Part shown: in pieces, positions 32,600-39,644 of the stretch
Numbering within the stretch: the first letter of the stretch is position 1
Layout: each line of letters starts with the position of its first letter
NCBI RefSeq assembly: GCF_000931445.1
Contig: NZ_CP010849.1
Span: 248,001-312,000, forward strand
Reading direction: 5' to 3'
DNA length: 64,000 bases
Origin: Streptomyces cyaneogriseus subsp. noncyanogenus
GTDB taxonomy: Bacteria > Actinomycetota > Actinomycetes > Streptomycetales > Streptomycetaceae
Notes under the pieces: generated by a model
What the model saw: the letters and a program-made list of their open reading frames with translations, nothing else
The model's database searches: none
Told to the model about the DNA's origin: nothing
Translations under genes and position numbers: made by a program

Positions 32600-32669
32600 C
32601 CGGCCGGTGCGGCGCCCTCCCGCCCGCAGCCGGAGGGGTTCCGCGCCGGACGCGGCGGCGGCGACCGCC

Positions 32670-33677
32670 TTACGGCCGCTTGGGCGGCGACTCCCCGGCG
32701 GTCATGTGTTCCAGTACCTCGACCAGCTCCTGGCAGGCCCGTTCCACCGAGCGTCTGGTGTTGCGCTGCTCGGTGATCACGGCCGACAGCAGGAGGGCGG
32801 TCAGCGCCATCGTCCCGTTGAACGCCTGGAGCTTCACCATGACCTCCACGTCAGTCAGACGTTCGAACGAGCCCACCCGGTCCGTGGCGGCGACGGTGGC
32901 CGCGACGGAGGCGGCCAGGGCGCACAGCATGCTGCCCGGGAGCTGGAAACTCAGCGCCGCCCACACCAGCAGGGGGTACACCAGGAACAGCAGGCTGACG
33001 GAGCTGTGCGTGGCCAGCGGCACCAGCACGCAGGCGATGAGGGCGAGCACCGCGGCCTGCGTCCAGCGCGCTCCCCGGGACGGCAGACGCGCCCGGGGCA
33101 GCAGGAGCAGCAGCGGGGTGAGGATGACGACTCCCATGGCGTCGCCCACCCACCAGGCCAGCCAGACGGACCAGAAGCCCTGCGCGGCCAGCTTGCCCGT
33201 CAGCACCAGGGAGCCGGCCCCGATGGTCGCGCTGACGAGCATGCCGGTCAGCGCGCCCAGGAAGACGAGGGCGGCTCCGTCGCGCAGCCGGCTGAGGTCG
33301 GTGCGGAAGCCCACCCTGCGCAGCATCAGGCAGGCGCAGACGGGTGCGGCGGTGTTTCCGAACAGGGTGGTGACGACGGCGGGCTGGACGGGGGCGATGG
33401 ACATGATCACCAGAAGAGCGCCGAGGGTGATGCCGGGGACGCACCCCATCCCGAAGAGCAGCAGGCAGGCCACCGCGACGCCGGTGGGCGGCCAGATGGG
33501 GGTGACGACCGCCTCCTCCACGGTGAGCTGCCGCATCAGCCCGAGCCGCCCCGCCGCGTAGTAGAGGCCGGCGACGGCCAGGGTCTGCACGGCGAGGGCG
33601 ACCGGCCGGGGCCAAGCACGGATTCCCACCACAGCAGCCATCAGACACCGGGGCCGCCGGGACGGCGAGGCGGGCAC
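32670..33677 (-). CDS. MASE1-domain integral membrane protein without output domain
   Basis: Membrane protein of about 335 residues (GTG at 33675-33677; an ATG at 33641 would give 323). It has eight or so helices of the MASE1 sensory domain: AGRLGLMRQLTVEEAVVTPI followed by WPPTGVAVACLLLFG (about residues 43-75), GNTAAPVCACLMLRR, and VWLAWWVGDAMGVVILTPLL (about 178-197) are hallmark pieces. MASE1 usually precedes a kinase, cyclase or phosphatase domain. Here only a short charged helix (EQRNTRRSVERACQELVEVL) follows. The PP2C gene immediately upstream, 15 bp away in the same operon, may supply the output domain in trans. Confidence 0.85.
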   Translation of the reverse strand: MPASPSRRPRCLMAAVVGIRAWPRPVALAVQTLAVAGLYYAAGRLGLMRQLTVEEAVVTPIWPPTGVAVACLLLFGMGCVPGITLGALLVIMSIAPVQPAVVTTLFGNTAAPVCACLMLRRVGFRTDLSRLRDGAALVFLGALTGMLVSATIGAGSLVLTGKLAAQGFWSVWLAWWVGDAMGVVILTPLLLLLPRARLPSRGARWTQAAVLALIACVLVPLATHSSVSLLFLVYPLLVWAALSFQLPGSMLCALAASVAATVAATDRVGSFERLTDVEVMVKLQAFNGTMALTALLLSAVITEQRNTRRSVERACQELVEVLEHMTAGESPPKRP

Positions 33678-33692
33678 GGTCCGCGTCCCGCC

Positions 33693-34523
33693 CTATGGCT
33701 GAACGTTTCGCCCGTCGTGTCCCACGACCAGCACCGCGGCGTCGTCCTCGTGCCCCACGCGCTCGGCGTTCTTGATCACGGCGGTGGCCAGCGACGTCGC
33801 CTCCATGCCCGCCACCGCAGCGATGCCTGCCAGCCGTACGACCTGGTCGAGCCCTTCGTCGACGTTCATCGAGGGGCCCTCCACCACTCCGTCGGTGAGC
33901 AGGACGAACACACCGCCCGTGGTGAGCCGGTACCGGGTCACCGGGTACTCCGCCCCCGCCAGGACGCCGAGGGGCGGCCCTCCCTCGTCCTCGGAGACGC
34001 CGGACTTCCCGTCGGCGGTCGCCCACACGCAGGGGATGTGCCCCGCCCGTGCGCTCTCCAGTGATCCGGTGGACGGGTTCAGCCGCATGAAGGTGCAGGT
34101 GGCGAAGAGGTCGGCGCCCAGTGACAGCAGAAGGTCGTTGGTGCGGGCGAGCAGCTCCCCCGGCTCGCTGGTGACGGAGGCGAGCGCTCGCAGCCCGACC
34201 CGCACCTGCCCCATGAACGCCGCCGCGTCTATGGTGTGGCCCTGGACGTCCCCCACCGAGAGCCCGATGCAGCCGTCCGGCAGCGTGAAGGCGTCGTACC
34301 AGTCACCGCCCACGTTGAGCCCGGAGTAGGCGGGCGAGTACTGCACGGCCAGGTGGATGCCGGGAACGGTGGGCATGTCCGCCGGGAGCATGTCGCGCTG
34401 GAGCGCGATGGCCAGCTCCACCCGGGACCGCTGCAGCTCCGCCAGCCGCCGCGCCTGGGAGGTCAACGACCCGAGCCTGGCCAGCAGCTCGTCACCGTCG
34501 TCCGTCGGGCACTTGCGGGACAT
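33693..34523 (-). CDS. PP2C/SpoIIE-family serine phosphatase
   Basis: Compact phosphatase of 276 residues. A helical start (LTSQARRLAELQRSRVELAI) leads into the PP2C_SIG domain at about residue 40: ALQRDMLPADMPTVPGIHLA, YSPAYSGLNVGGDWYDAF, GCIGLSVGDVQGHTIDAAAF (metal aspartates), TGGVFVLLTDGVVEGPSMNV and HEDDAAVLVVG. It should dephosphorylate an anti-sigma-factor antagonist. No sensor domain is present, which fits pairing with the MASE1 protein encoded directly downstream. GGAG lies 6 nt before the ATG. It is divergent from the cold-shock gene. Confidence 0.9.
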   Translation of the reverse strand: MSRKCPTDDGDELLARLGSLTSQARRLAELQRSRVELAIALQRDMLPADMPTVPGIHLAVQYSPAYSGLNVGGDWYDAFTLPDGCIGLSVGDVQGHTIDAAAFMGQVRVGLRALASVTSEPGELLARTNDLLLSLGADLFATCTFMRLNPSTGSLESARAGHIPCVWATADGKSGVSEDEGGPPLGVLAGAEYPVTRYRLTTGGVFVLLTDGVVEGPSMNVDEGLDQVVRLAGIAAVAGMEATSLATAVIKNAERVGHEDDAAVLVVGHDGRNVQP

Positions 34524-34713
34524 CGATCGCTCCGGGGGCCGGAAGCCCCTTCTGCGACTATCCGCATATGGGGCTTTTGTCTGATCATAGCGGTATGACG
34601 GCCCCGCCTGGCGGGAAGCGCCCCCGCAACGGGTTCGCCGGCCCGGTCCCGCGCCCTCACCCCGCTTCCTGTGCTACTGTGGATGACGTTGCAGTTGTGG
34701 TACCCATACTTTG
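34524..34713. other. Divergent promoter region PP2C / cold-shock gene
   Basis: AT-richer DNA with palindromic CATATG and TGATCA near 34562-34588. TACTGT at 34674-34679 is a candidate -10 for the cold-shock transcript. No coding sequence is seen. Confidence 0.4.
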
Positions 34714-34768
34714 TGCGCCTGACGGGATGTAACCATCAGGCGCATTCTTGTTTTCCGGAGCACTCCGG
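34714..34768 (+). promoter_or_regulatory. Structured 5' leader of the cold-shock gene
   Basis: Two perfect hairpins lie in a leader of 100-160 nt. The first has a 9-bp stem, TGCGCCTGA (34714-34722) with TCAGGCGCA (34736-34744), a 13-nt loop and a T-rich tail (TTCTTGTTTT), so it looks like an intrinsic terminator or attenuator. The second, CCGGAG-CA-CTCCGG (34755-34768), follows at once. Long structured leaders with temperature-dependent folding are known for cold-shock mRNAs of other bacteria. A role here is inferred. Confidence 0.6.
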
Positions 34769-34840
34769 GTGGGGACATTGTTGCGGCCGGGTTTCGCACG
34801 TGCGAGACCGCGATCACTTCCCCACGCAGAGGAGAAAGAC

Positions 34841-35044
34841 ATGGCTACCGGAACCGTCAAGTGGTTCAACTCCGAAAAGGGCTTCGGCTTCATCCAGCAG
34901 GACGGCGGCGGCGCCGACGTCTTCGCCCACTACTCGAACATCGCCAGCTCCGGCTTCCGTGAGCTGCAGGAGGGCCAGCGGGTCTCCTTCGACGTCACGC
35001 AGGGCCAGAAGGGCCCGCAGGCGGAGAACATCGTCCCGGCCTGA
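34841..35044 (+). CDS. CspA-family cold-shock protein
   Basis: Single-stranded nucleic-acid-binding protein of 67 residues, the normal length. It is one OB-fold cold-shock domain. [20 protein letters not shown] carries RNP1 (KGFGFI, residues 14-19), and DVFAHYSNI carries RNP2 (VFAHY). The end, [10 protein letters not shown], is standard for actinobacterial Csp. It acts as an RNA chaperone in the cytoplasm, and in Streptomyces such genes are numerous and often constitutive. AGGAG lies 7 nt before the ATG. Its 3' part (from 34936) is repeated beyond the linker artefact at 35084; the first copy is complete and is the real gene. Confidence 0.96.
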   Translation: MATGTVKWFNSEKGFGFIQQDGGGADVFAHYSNIASSGFRELQEGQRVSFDVTQGQKGPQAENIVPA

Positions 35045-35083
35045 TCCGGCGTTCACCAGGGCGGACCGTTCGCGGCCGCCCGG
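34936..35083. repeat. 148-bp direct repeat, first copy
   Basis: From GAACATCGCC in the cold-shock gene to GCGGCCGCCCGG after its stop codon. It is identical to 35126-35273 at an offset of 190 bp. The two copies flank the linker-like sequence, which indicates that the second is an assembly product (see the artefact entry). Confidence 0.95.
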
Positions 35084-35125
35084 CGTAATAACTTCGTATA
35101 GCATACATTATACGAAGTTATACGA
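35084..35125. other. Sequencing-library linker (loxP-containing) left in the assembly
   Basis: A 42-bp AT-rich block in 72%-GC surroundings. Its central 34 bp (35088-35121) are a canonical loxP site: 13-bp arms ATAACTTCGTATA and TATACGAAGTTAT around the spacer GCATACAT. It is extended by CGTA on the left and ACGA on the right. Those exact extensions match, from memory, the 454 Titanium paired-end circularisation linker. Together with the perfect 148-bp repeats on both sides this indicates an uncut mate-pair read merged into the consensus. Natural or engineered loxP is less likely, but only comparison with another assembly can exclude a marker-excision scar. Confidence 0.93.
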
Positions 35126-35273
35126 GAACATCGCCAGCTCCGGCTTCCGTGAGCTGCAGGAGGGCCAGCGGGTCTCCTTCGACGTCACGCAGGGCCAGAA
35201 GGGCCCGCAGGCGGAGAACATCGTCCCGGCCTGATCCGGCGTTCACCAGGGCGGACCGTTCGCGGCCGCCCGG
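35126..35273. repeat. 148-bp direct repeat, second copy (assembly duplicate of cold-shock 3' end)
   Basis: Exact copy of 34936-35083. It contains the last 36 codons of the cold-shock gene without a start, so any gene called here would be spurious. Removing 35084-35273 restores a continuous sequence from the cold-shock stop codon to its terminator. Confidence 0.9.
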
Positions 35274-35310
35274 CGGCAGGGCCCGCGCCTCCCCGGCGCG
35301 GGCCCTGCCG
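35274..35310. terminator. Strong bidirectional terminator
   Basis: A perfect 16-bp stem: CGGCAGGGCCCGCGCC (35274-35289) with GGCGCGGGCCCTGCCG (35295-35310) over a TCCCC loop. It lies between the cold-shock gene and a convergent secreted-protein gene. It occurs once, after the second repeat copy. Confidence 0.88.
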
Positions 35311-35330
35311 CGTACACACGCCCGGCGGGC

Positions 35331-35855
35331 TCAGCAGCCGCCGCAGTTGTAGTAGAGGACGTCCCAGTGGTTGCCCTCGTCCGCGTAGATGTTGCCGGAG
35401 CCGGACCGCCACTGCGGAGCACCGTCGCCGCGGACGCCTATGTAGGTGAAATTGTTCTTGATGTAATTCCCGAGACAGGTGTACTTGCTGTAGTCGAGCT
35501 TGTAGCCGTTCCAGTGGGAATACGTTCCCGAGGCATGGCCGGTCTCGGTCCCGCCTGTGATGTTCAGGGCGCACCCGCTGGCCCGCTTGAGCGTCTGGGC
35601 GCCCTGCGCGGTCGCCAGGTTGAGCTGCTCGAAGGACGTACAGGTCGGGGTGTTGCGGTCGGAGCAGTTGCCGGAGGACGACCAGGTGATGCCGACCTCG
35701 CGGAACATCGCCGTGGCGGTGGCATGGCTGATCTTCGTGACGGCGAAGGCGTCGCCGGCGCTGCCGACCACGACCGCGCCGGGGGCGACGACGAGAGCGA
35801 GAGCGGTCAGGATCGGCCTGATCCGCCCGCCTTTGCGAACCGTCCGGGTCTTCAT
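35331..35855 (-). CDS. Secreted protein, possible M15-like peptidase fold
   Basis: Exported protein of 174 residues. Residues 1-38 form a signal peptide with basic start (KTRTVRKGGRIRP) and cleavage after DAFA. The mature protein has six or so cysteines (NCSDRNTPTCTSF, SGCALNI, YTCLGNY, YYNCGGC at the C-terminus). The segment TGHASGTYSHWNGYKLDYSK (about residues 104-123) has the His...Asp spacing of D-Ala-D-Ala-type (M15) zinc peptidases, in which HxxGxAxD and a later H-W motif (here EGNHWDVLYY) bind the metal. The assignment is tentative. Such enzymes cut peptidoglycan stem peptides or act as chitosanase-like lytic factors. It is a single gene with its own terminator. Confidence 0.75.
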   Translation of the reverse strand: MKTRTVRKGGRIRPILTALALVVAPGAVVVGSAGDAFAVTKISHATATAMFREVGITWSSSGNCSDRNTPTCTSFEQLNLATAQGAQTLKRASGCALNITGGTETGHASGTYSHWNGYKLDYSKYTCLGNYIKNNFTYIGVRGDGAPQWRSGSGNIYADEGNHWDVLYYNCGGC

Positions 35856-36410
35856 GACGGAAACCTCCCTGCGATGAGCCAGACGTGTCTGGGGCGACCG
35901 TGCAGGTGGTGCAGGGAGAGAGTGCCCGATGCCGCCGCGCTCTTCCAGGGGGCGAAACGGACGTCGTCGCCGCCGGCGCGCCTTTCCGCACCGCCCGCTT
36001 CCCGGGCCGGCGGCCCCGCCCGCTCTCCGGGACCCGCGTCACCTTCGCGCCACGGCATACAGTTGGCTGGAAAACGTTCCCCTGTGTGTGGCGATCATCT
36101 GCATGGGGAACACTCCATGACCGCCCCGCGGCCCATGTGACGCCTCGGGCATGGGGGAATCCCCACCTCACGCACGCTGACGATGCGTCAACTCCTTTAA
36201 CACACAGGCAAGTCGCAACGACGCCTTCGCGACGAAATCGGGGCCCTCACAGACTTCGCGCCCCGTCAGATCACGTCGCTCGTCAGGGTGGCTAGCATGT
36301 GCCAGTACTGGCCCGGAAGATCGCCATCCTCTTGGTGGTCCTTCTCCGGCCTCCGGCCGTCCCCTGGCGGCCGGCCGTTTCTCCTGTTCTCAAGGACCGA
36401 GGGACCACGA
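35856..36410. other. 555-bp region between secreted-protein gene and conservon
   Basis: The GC content falls between 36050 and 36260, with runs such as AACTCCTTTAACACACAGG that may contain the conservon promoter. A short dyad GGGGA-ATCCCC near 36153-36164 could form a small hairpin. I find no credible coding frame on either strand. Confidence 0.45.
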
Positions 36411-38159
36411 ATGTCAGTGCCCCCACCGCCCAGTCAGCACCGGTCGGCGAAGGCGCGCCCCGCCTCGCCGGCCCTGCCGGTGATCGTGCTGGTGGTGAGT
36501 GCCGCGGCGGCCGGGGCCGCGGTCGCGGCGGCGCCCGCCGCGGCCCGGACCTGGACGCTGGTCTCCGCTCTGGCCGCCTGGCTCTGCGTCGCCGTCACCG
36601 TCGCCGTCAGCGCCCTGCTGATACGGCGGTCCCGGCGCTCCGCCGCCGCCCGGGACTCCGAACTGGCCCGGCTCAAGGCGCAGATGGCCCAGCAGTCGGC
36701 GGAGGCCGCTCATCTGGTGAACGTCACCCTGCCGGCCGCGGCGAAGCGGCTGCGGGAGGGGTCGAGCGCCGGCGACACCCTCGCGGGCGTGACACCGCCC
36801 TCCGAGCCCTCGCTGCGCCAGGTCCTGGACTCCTTCACCCGCCTTCTGGAGGAGGCCGTCCGGCACGCGGCGGCGCTGGACGCCGAACGGCAGCAGACGC
36901 GGCAGGAGCTGGAGCGGGCCGCGGGCCAGCTCGAACGGCTCACCCACGAGACCCTGCCCACGGCCGTGTCGAGGCTGCGGGAGGGCAGCTCCGCCGACAC
37001 CGTCCTCGCCGAGCTGGAATGGCCGGACATCCCCCTGCTCCGGGTCCCCGCTGAATCGTTCGTGCGGGAGCTGGCCCGCAGCGAGCGGCGCGCCGCCGCC
37101 GCGCAGGCCGCCTCGGCGAAGGCCCTCAGCCGCGTGCAGGCCAAGGCGGTCAGCATGCTCGCCGACCTACGGGAGATGCAGGAGCGGCACGGCGAGGAGG
37201 TCTTCGGCGACCTGCTCAGGCTGGACCACAGCACCTCGCAGCTCGGCCTCATGACGGACCGGCTGGCGCTGCTCATGGGCGGCCGTTCCAGCCGGGCGTG
37301 GAACAAGCCGATCGTGATGGAGAGCATCCTGCGCGGCGCCGTCGGCCGGATCGCCGCCTACCAGCGGGTCCGCCTGCACTGCGCCACCAACGCCGCGGTC
37401 TCCGGGTTCGCCGCCGAGGGCGTCATGCACCTGCTCGCCGAGCTGATGGACAACGCCGCCAACTTCTCGCCGCCCATCGACGAGGTCCACGTCTACGTCG
37501 AGGAGCGCAGCGCCGGCATCGTCGTCACGATCGAGGACAGCGGCCTGAAGATGGCCGACGCCGCGATGCGCCACGCCGAGGAGGCGGTGGCCGGACGGAT
37601 GACGGACCTCGCCTCCCTGCAGGGCACCCGCCTGGGCCTGGCCGTGGTCGGGCGGCTGGCCGTCAAGTACGGCATCGGGGTCAGCTACCGGCCCTCGTCT
37701 CGCGGCGGCACCGGCGTGGTCGTCCTGCTGCCCCCGCAACTCCTCGCCCAGCAGCGCGGACCCGCTCCGCAGGAGGCCCCGCGACGGCCCGCCGTCGCCG
37801 CGGCGCCCACCCCCGGGCCCGTACCGGCCGAGCCGCCCGGCTCCCCCGTCCCGTCCGGCACCGCGCTGCCGCCCGAGGTACGGGCGGACCTTCCCGAGCA
37901 GACCACGCACGAGCGTCCGCCGAACGCCACGCCGAACGGCCTGCCCGTCCGGACGCCCGGCCGCACCATGGCGGAGGCGGAACGCGACCGCGAGCAGCGC
38001 CGGGCCGCTTCCGCGCCGGACGGCACGGAGACGGCCGAGCGCCCCGCGGCACGCGACGCGGGATCGCGCTTCGGCGCCTTCCACCGCGGCCGCCGGTCCG
38101 GGAGCCGTACGGCCGGGCCGCAGGCCCTGCCCGACGCAGAGCCGCCGTCCGCCCCGTAG
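36411..38159 (+). CDS. cvnA: Conservon histidine-kinase-like protein CvnA
   Basis: Membrane-bound sensor-kinase-like protein of 582 residues, first gene of a conservon (cvn). Two hydrophobic helices lie at about residues 22-45 and 48-70. A coiled-coil region follows to about 290, with two similar segments (NVTLPAAAKRLREGSS and ETLPTAVSRLREGSS) that look like an internal duplication. The ATPase domain is at about 330-455: LLAELMDNAANFSPPIDEVH (N-box), VVTIEDSGLKM (G1) and TRLGLAVVGRLAVKYGI (G2). No phospho-accepting H-box is obvious. The C-terminal 120 residues are Pro/Arg-rich and probably unfolded. In Streptomyces coelicolor, CvnA-D form a G-protein-like complex at the membrane. Confidence 0.92.
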   Translation: MSVPPPPSQHRSAKARPASPALPVIVLVVSAAAAGAAVAAAPAAARTWTLVSALAAWLCVAVTVAVSALLIRRSRRSAAARDSELARLKAQMAQQSAEAAHLVNVTLPAAAKRLREGSSAGDTLAGVTPPSEPSLRQVLDSFTRLLEEAVRHAAALDAERQQTRQELERAAGQLERLTHETLPTAVSRLREGSSADTVLAELEWPDIPLLRVPAESFVRELARSERRAAAAQAASAKALSRVQAKAVSMLADLREMQERHGEEVFGDLLRLDHSTSQLGLMTDRLALLMGGRSSRAWNKPIVMESILRGAVGRIAAYQRVRLHCATNAAVSGFAAEGVMHLLAELMDNAANFSPPIDEVHVYVEERSAGIVVTIEDSGLKMADAAMRHAEEAVAGRMTDLASLQGTRLGLAVVGRLAVKYGIGVSYRPSSRGGTGVVVLLPPQLLAQQRGPAPQEAPRRPAVAAAPTPGPVPAEPPGSPVPSGTALPPEVRADLPEQTTHERPPNATPNGLPVRTPGRTMAEAERDREQRRAASAPDGTETAERPAARDAGSRFGAFHRGRRSGSRTAGPQALPDAEPPSAP

Positions 38160-38234
38160 GCCACGGCCTTCGCACGGCGCGGGCCCTGGAGCCCACTTCC
38201 CCCCTTGAGTACGTCAGATTGGAGGAACGGGCCG

Positions 38235-38693
38235 GTGACCGGGCAACCGGGCACCACCGTCCCATCACCCACCATGCAGACCACCGACAACAGCCTCACC
38301 TGGCTCCTGCAGAATCTCCTGGAGCGCACGCCCGGCACCCGCCACGCCCTGGTCCTGTCCCGGGACGGCCTGAAACTGTGCTGGACCGAACACCTGACGC
38401 TGGACCAGGCCGACCAGCTCGCCGCGATCTGCTCGGGCATCCAGGCCCTCGCCCAGGGCGCGTCCGTCGAGTTCGGCGACGGCACCGGCGGCGTCCGCCA
38501 CTCCATGACCGAATTCCACGGAGGACTGCTGTTCATCGTGGAGGCCGGCGAGGGGGCGCATCTGGCCGTCGTCGCCGAGGAGAACGCCGACCCCGGCGTG
38601 GTGGGCCACCAGATGACCGAGCTGGTCGAGCAGATCGGCGAGCATCTGCGGGCCGAGCCCCGCAAGCCCGTCCACGGGAGTGCCTCGTCGTGA
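38235..38693 (+). CDS. cvnB: Roadblock/LC7-domain protein CvnB
   Basis: Protein of 152 residues with a single roadblock/LC7 domain (about residues 22-130: SLTWLLQNLLERTPGTRHAL, VLSRDGLKLCWTEHLTLDQA, ADQLAAICSGIQALAQGASV, LLFIVEAGEGAHLAVVAEEN). Roadblock proteins regulate small GTPases as GTPase-activating or scaffold subunits; here the partner is CvnD. GTG at 38235 is chosen because GGAGG ends 9 nt before it. The stop codon overlaps the start of cvnC (TGATG), indicating translational coupling. Confidence 0.93.
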   Translation: MTGQPGTTVPSPTMQTTDNSLTWLLQNLLERTPGTRHALVLSRDGLKLCWTEHLTLDQADQLAAICSGIQALAQGASVEFGDGTGGVRHSMTEFHGGLLFIVEAGEGAHLAVVAEENADPGVVGHQMTELVEQIGEHLRAEPRKPVHGSASS

Positions 38694-39046
38694 TGCGCAA
38701 GCCCGTGGACACCGGTGACCCCGACCGGCTCTACACGGTCACGGGCGGACGCAGCCGTGCCGACGACGCGTTCGACCTGGTCACCCTGGTGGTCAGTGAG
38801 TGCGAGCCCTCCGCCGGGATGCAGTCGGAGCACGCGCGGATCCTCGACCTGTGCCGGCATCCGACGGCCGTGGTGGAGATCGCCGCGGAACTGAAGCTGC
38901 CGATCACGGTGGTGCGGATCCTGCTCGGCGACCTCCTCGCCATGGGCCGCATCACCGCCCGCCACCCGCGCGCGGCGCAGTCCGTCGCCTCGCTCCCCGA
39001 CTCCGCCCTTCTCAAGGAGGTGCTCCATGGGCTCCGCAACCTCTGA
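38690..39046 (+). CDS. cvnC: DUF742-family protein CvnC
   Basis: Protein of 118 residues and the third conservon component. It is a DUF742 winged-helix-like protein: RLYTVTGGRSRADDAFDLVT at the start, then QSEHARILDLCRHPTAVVEI and AAELKLPITVVRILLGDLLA (a helix-turn-helix-like pair, about residues 50-90), ending ALLKEVLHGLRNL. DNA binding has not been shown for the family as far as I know; a scaffold role is possible. GTG 38690 and ATG 38693 are adjacent, and GGGAG is better spaced for the first. Its 3' end overlaps cvnD by 20 bp. Confidence 0.9.
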   Translation: MMRKPVDTGDPDRLYTVTGGRSRADDAFDLVTLVVSECEPSAGMQSEHARILDLCRHPTAVVEIAAELKLPITVVRILLGDLLAMGRITARHPRAAQSVASLPDSALLKEVLHGLRNL

Positions 39047-39644
39047 ACTGCCCGTTCGCCGCACGCCCCTGGCCGATGCCGCGGAAACCGGTCTGAAGAT
39101 AGTCATCGTGGGCGGGTTCGGAGTCGGCAAGACCACCCTGGTCCGCTCGGTCAGCGAGATCCGGCCGCTCAACACCGAAGAGGTGATGACGCAGGCCGGG
39201 GTCGGCGTCGACGAGACCCGTGGGGTGGCGGCGAAGACCACCACCACCGTGGCGTTCGACTTCGGGCGGATCAGCCTGAACGAGCGCATGGTGCTCTACT
39301 TGTTCGGCGCGCCGGGCCAGGAGCGCTTCTGGTTCCTGTGGGACCGGCTCTTCTCCGGCACGCTGGGCGCGGTCGTCCTGGTCGACACCCGCCGGATGGA
39401 CGACTCCTGGTACGCGATAGACCGGCTGGAGCACCACAAGACGCCGTTCGTCGTGGCCGTCAACCGGTTCGACGACGACACCCACCGCTATTCCCTGGAC
39501 GAGATCCGCCAGGCGCTCGCCCTGCCCTCGCACGTGCCGATGATCGACTGCGACGCGCGGGTGCGGCAGTCCGGGAAGGACGTGCTGATCACTCTCGTGA
39601 ACCACCTCTACGAACGGGCCATGGCCCAGGAGGCGACCCTGTGA
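39027..39644 (+). CDS. cvnD: GTP-binding protein CvnD
   Basis: Small Ras/Rab-like GTPase of 205 residues, the switch of the conservon. P-loop GGFGVGKTT occupies residues 29-37. The G2 threonine lies in RGVAAKTTTTVAFDFG. G3 is GAPGQERFWFLWD, in which DxxG is replaced by the APGQ form typical of this group. G4 reads NRFDDD in place of NKxD (about residues 146-151). The rest follows the Rossmann-like GTPase fold. It should cycle between GTP and GDP under control of CvnB and signal with CvnA. Its stop overlaps the GTG of the P450 gene (GTGA), so all five genes are coupled. Confidence 0.93.
   Translation: MGSATSELPVRRTPLADAAETGLKIVIVGGFGVGKTTLVRSVSEIRPLNTEEVMTQAGVGVDETRGVAAKTTTTVAFDFGRISLNERMVLYLFGAPGQERFWFLWDRLFSGTLGAVVLVDTRRMDDSWYAIDRLEHHKTPFVVAVNRFDDDTHRYSLDEIRQALALPSHVPMIDCDARVRQSGKDVLITLVNHLYERAMAQEATL

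Noticed and set aside
35088..35121. loxP as evidence of a natural recombination site or a phage P1-like element.
   Set aside because: The flanking 4-bp extensions and exact 148-bp duplication fit a sequencing linker far better, and no Cre-like gene is present.
35126..35273. A second, truncated cold-shock gene.
   Set aside because: It is an exact copy of the first gene's 3' end created by the assembly artefact and has no start codon.
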